Source: Streptantibioticus cattleyicolor NRRL 8057 = DSM 46488 (lineage in GTDB: Bacteria > Actinomycetota > Actinomycetes > Streptomycetales > Streptomycetaceae). Taken from it: a stretch of 64,000 bases of DNA. The translations under genes were made by a program, and so were the position numbers. Positions 63,047 to 64,000 of the stretch are shown in pieces. Location of the stretch: NCBI RefSeq assembly GCF_000240165.1, contig NC_017586.1:372001-436000 (forward strand), given 5' to 3'. Position 1 is the first letter of the stretch. Every line of letters starts with the position of its first letter. The notes below the pieces were generated by a model that made no database searches, was not told the DNA's origin, and worked only from the letters and a program-made list of their open reading frames with translations.

Positions 63047-63676
63047 TCACACGGTGCCGTAGGTCTCCCCGCCCAGCGTCAGGGCGGCGGTGCCGGAGCT
63101 GGCGTCGGCCAGCCAGCCGCGGAACGGCTCGACGTCGGCCTCGGGGAGTGCGACCTCGATGGTGACGGCCTCGGCGTAGTCCACCTCGCGCACCAGGCGT
63201 CCGGTGGCCCGCAGGTCGTTCTCCAGCTTGCCCGCCCGCTGGTGGTCGACGGTCACGGTGGCCAGCCGGAAGCGGTGCCGGGTGACGGTGCCCAGCGTGT
63301 CGAGCGCCTCGCCGACCACTCCCCCGTAGGCCCGGATCAGCCCGCCGGCGCCCAGCTTGACGCCGCCGTAGTAGCGGGTGACGACGGCCGCGACGTAGCG
63401 CACCTCGCGGCGGACCAGCATCTGGAGCATCGGCACCCCGGCGGTGCCGCCGGGTTCGCCGTCGTCGCTCGCCTTCTGCGCCGAGCCGTCGGCGCCGATC
63501 ACGTACGCGTAGCAGTTGTGGGTGGCCGTCGGGTGTTCCGCGCGGACGCGCCGTACGAACGCCTGCGCCTCCGCCTCGTCGGCCACCGGGGCCAGCGAGC
63601 AGATGAACCGTGATCTGCTGATCTCGACCTCGTGCACGCCGGGCCGTGCGACGGTCAGGTACCGCTCCTGCATCAC
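63047..63676 (-). CDS. YigZ/IMPACT family protein
   Basis: Protein of 209 aa with the UPF0029/IMPACT N-terminal domain: EISRSRFICSLAPV, HPTATHNCYAYVIG, ASDDGEPGGTAGVPMLQML, AAVVTRYYGGVKLGAGGLIRAYGG. The C-terminal DUF1949-like domain ends it. Bacterial relatives are linked to translation but their action is not settled. On the coding strand TAGGCT lies just upstream of GTG 63676/ATG 63673, so the gene is probably leaderless. Confidence 0.93.
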   Translation of the reverse strand: MMQERYLTVARPGVHEVEISRSRFICSLAPVADEAEAQAFVRRVRAEHPTATHNCYAYVIGADGSAQKASDDGEPGGTAGVPMLQMLVRREVRYVAAVVTRYYGGVKLGAGGLIRAYGGVVGEALDTLGTVTRHRFRLATVTVDHQRAGKLENDLRATGRLVREVDYAEAVTIEVALPEADVEPFRGWLADASSGTAALTLGGETYGTV

Positions 63677-63701
63677 GTCAGCCTAGCCGCACCCGGCGGC
63701 G

Positions 63702-63736
63702 CGGCCGTCCCGCCGCCGGGTGCGGTGGGACGGCCG
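63702..63736 (-). terminator. Hairpin terminator after the DsbA-family gene
   Basis: A 15-bp stem (63702-63716 with 63722-63736) with one G-T pair and a 5-base loop, about 18 bases past the stop at 63754. Confidence 0.7.
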
Positions 63737-63753
63737 GTGTGGTGGTGCCCGGG

Positions 63754-64000
63754 TCACAGGCCGGCGAGGGCGGCGGCCTTGGTGAGGAGGTCTTCGTAGA
63801 CCTCGGGGTGGTCGGCGTCGATGACCGGGTAGCCGACGCCGAAGTCGCCGTTGACCCAGCGGGCGGTGATACCGGGGTTGGCGCTGTCGGTGCCGTCGTG
63901 CAGGAAGATGTGCGGGCTGCAGACGACCTTGCCGTGCCGGGCGGCGCGGAACTGGGCCATGACGTCGGCGCGGGCGGAGCCGGAGTCGAGGGCGGCGGCG
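63754..64000 (-). CDS. DsbA-family oxidoreductase, 5' part outside the window
   Basis: C-terminal 81 residues of a thioredoxin-fold protein: ALDSGSARADVMAQFRAARHGKVVCSPHIFLHDGTDSANPGITARWVNGDFGVGYPVI and a helical end. The block CSPHIFLHDGTD is the cis-Pro region of DsbA-like/FrnE-like proteins of actinobacteria. The active-site CxxC would lie upstream and cannot be seen. The frame is open to the right edge. Confidence 0.75.
   Translation of the reverse strand, partial: AAALDSGSARADVMAQFRAARHGKVVCSPHIFLHDGTDSANPGITARWVNGDFGVGYPVIDADHPEVYEDLLTKAAALAGL

Overview
The window is one continuous piece of very GC-rich actinobacterial chromosome, almost certainly from Streptomyces or a close relative in the Streptomycetaceae. 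This rests on the strong GC bias at third codon positions, frequent GTG and TTG starts, GTGA/ATGA stop-start overlaps, apparently leaderless genes, and a typical gene set: MurT/GatD, a subtilisin inhibitor of the SSI family, a ureABCFGD cluster, an S33 tripeptidyl aminopeptidase, and a c-di-AMP (ydaO-type) riboswitch ahead of a secreted NlpC/P60 hydrolase. No rRNA, tRNA or CRISPR array was seen.

Region 1 (1-8 kb) is dominated by secreted or membrane proteins: two S53 serine-carboxyl peptidases (the first cut by the window edge and apparently frameshifted in its signal peptide), an OafA-like acyltransferase with an SGNH domain, a LuxR-type regulator, a G1 glutamic peptidase and a membrane protein behind an orphan response regulator. 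Region 2 (8.8-14.5 kb) holds a MurG-like glycosyltransferase overlapping an NAD-dependent sugar dehydratase, a fumarylacetoacetase, a stand-alone winged-helix protein and an Mrr-like nuclease. Region 3 (14.6-26 kb) is mostly housekeeping: acyl-CoA dehydrogenase with a divergent TetR regulator and a palindromic operator, peptide deformylase, murT-gatD, pfkA, a CtaG-like copper protein, SSI, a lysophosphatidate acyltransferase, a DUF1707 protein and tripeptidyl aminopeptidase.

Region 4 (26-33.9 kb) contains the urease operon on the minus strand, then an orphan YefM-like antitoxin divergent from a ClpP homologue that has lost all three catalytic residues and is translationally coupled to a small helical protein. 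The riboswitch-NlpC/P60 unit and a RsbW-like kinase follow. Region 5 (34-46.4 kb) carries bioF divergent from bioBAD, a repeat-rich intergenic stretch, a methyltransferase, a Doc/Fic-like toxin-antitoxin pair, GNAT, a tandem CNNM/CorC-type membrane protein pair, a GDSL esterase, purB and a mug-type DNA glycosylase.

Region 6 (about 46.3-50.7 kb) is a small, visibly lower-GC island. It interrupts the 3' end of the mug gene: the resident mug ends with island-supplied codons, and a homologous, more canonical C-terminal segment lies stranded at 50705-50788. The island carries an XRE/TPR regulator with a 5-formyl-THF cyclo-ligase-like gene, and a divergent overlapping operon of two resolvase-fold proteins lacking the catalytic serine plus a HATPase.

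Region 7 (50.9-64 kb) returns to chromosomal composition: ROK and GntR regulators with a DasR-site-like palindrome, an SDR, a membrane/ACT/GNAT fusion, a DUF885 metalloprotease-like protein with a GNAT, a broken rhodanese gene, sbcDC, a YigZ/IMPACT protein and the 3' part of a DsbA-family gene.

The best candidates for something undescribed are the dead-ClpP pair with its YefM-like neighbour (31.0-32.4 kb), the mug-inserted island with its inactive-resolvase operon, and the MurG-like/dehydratase pair.
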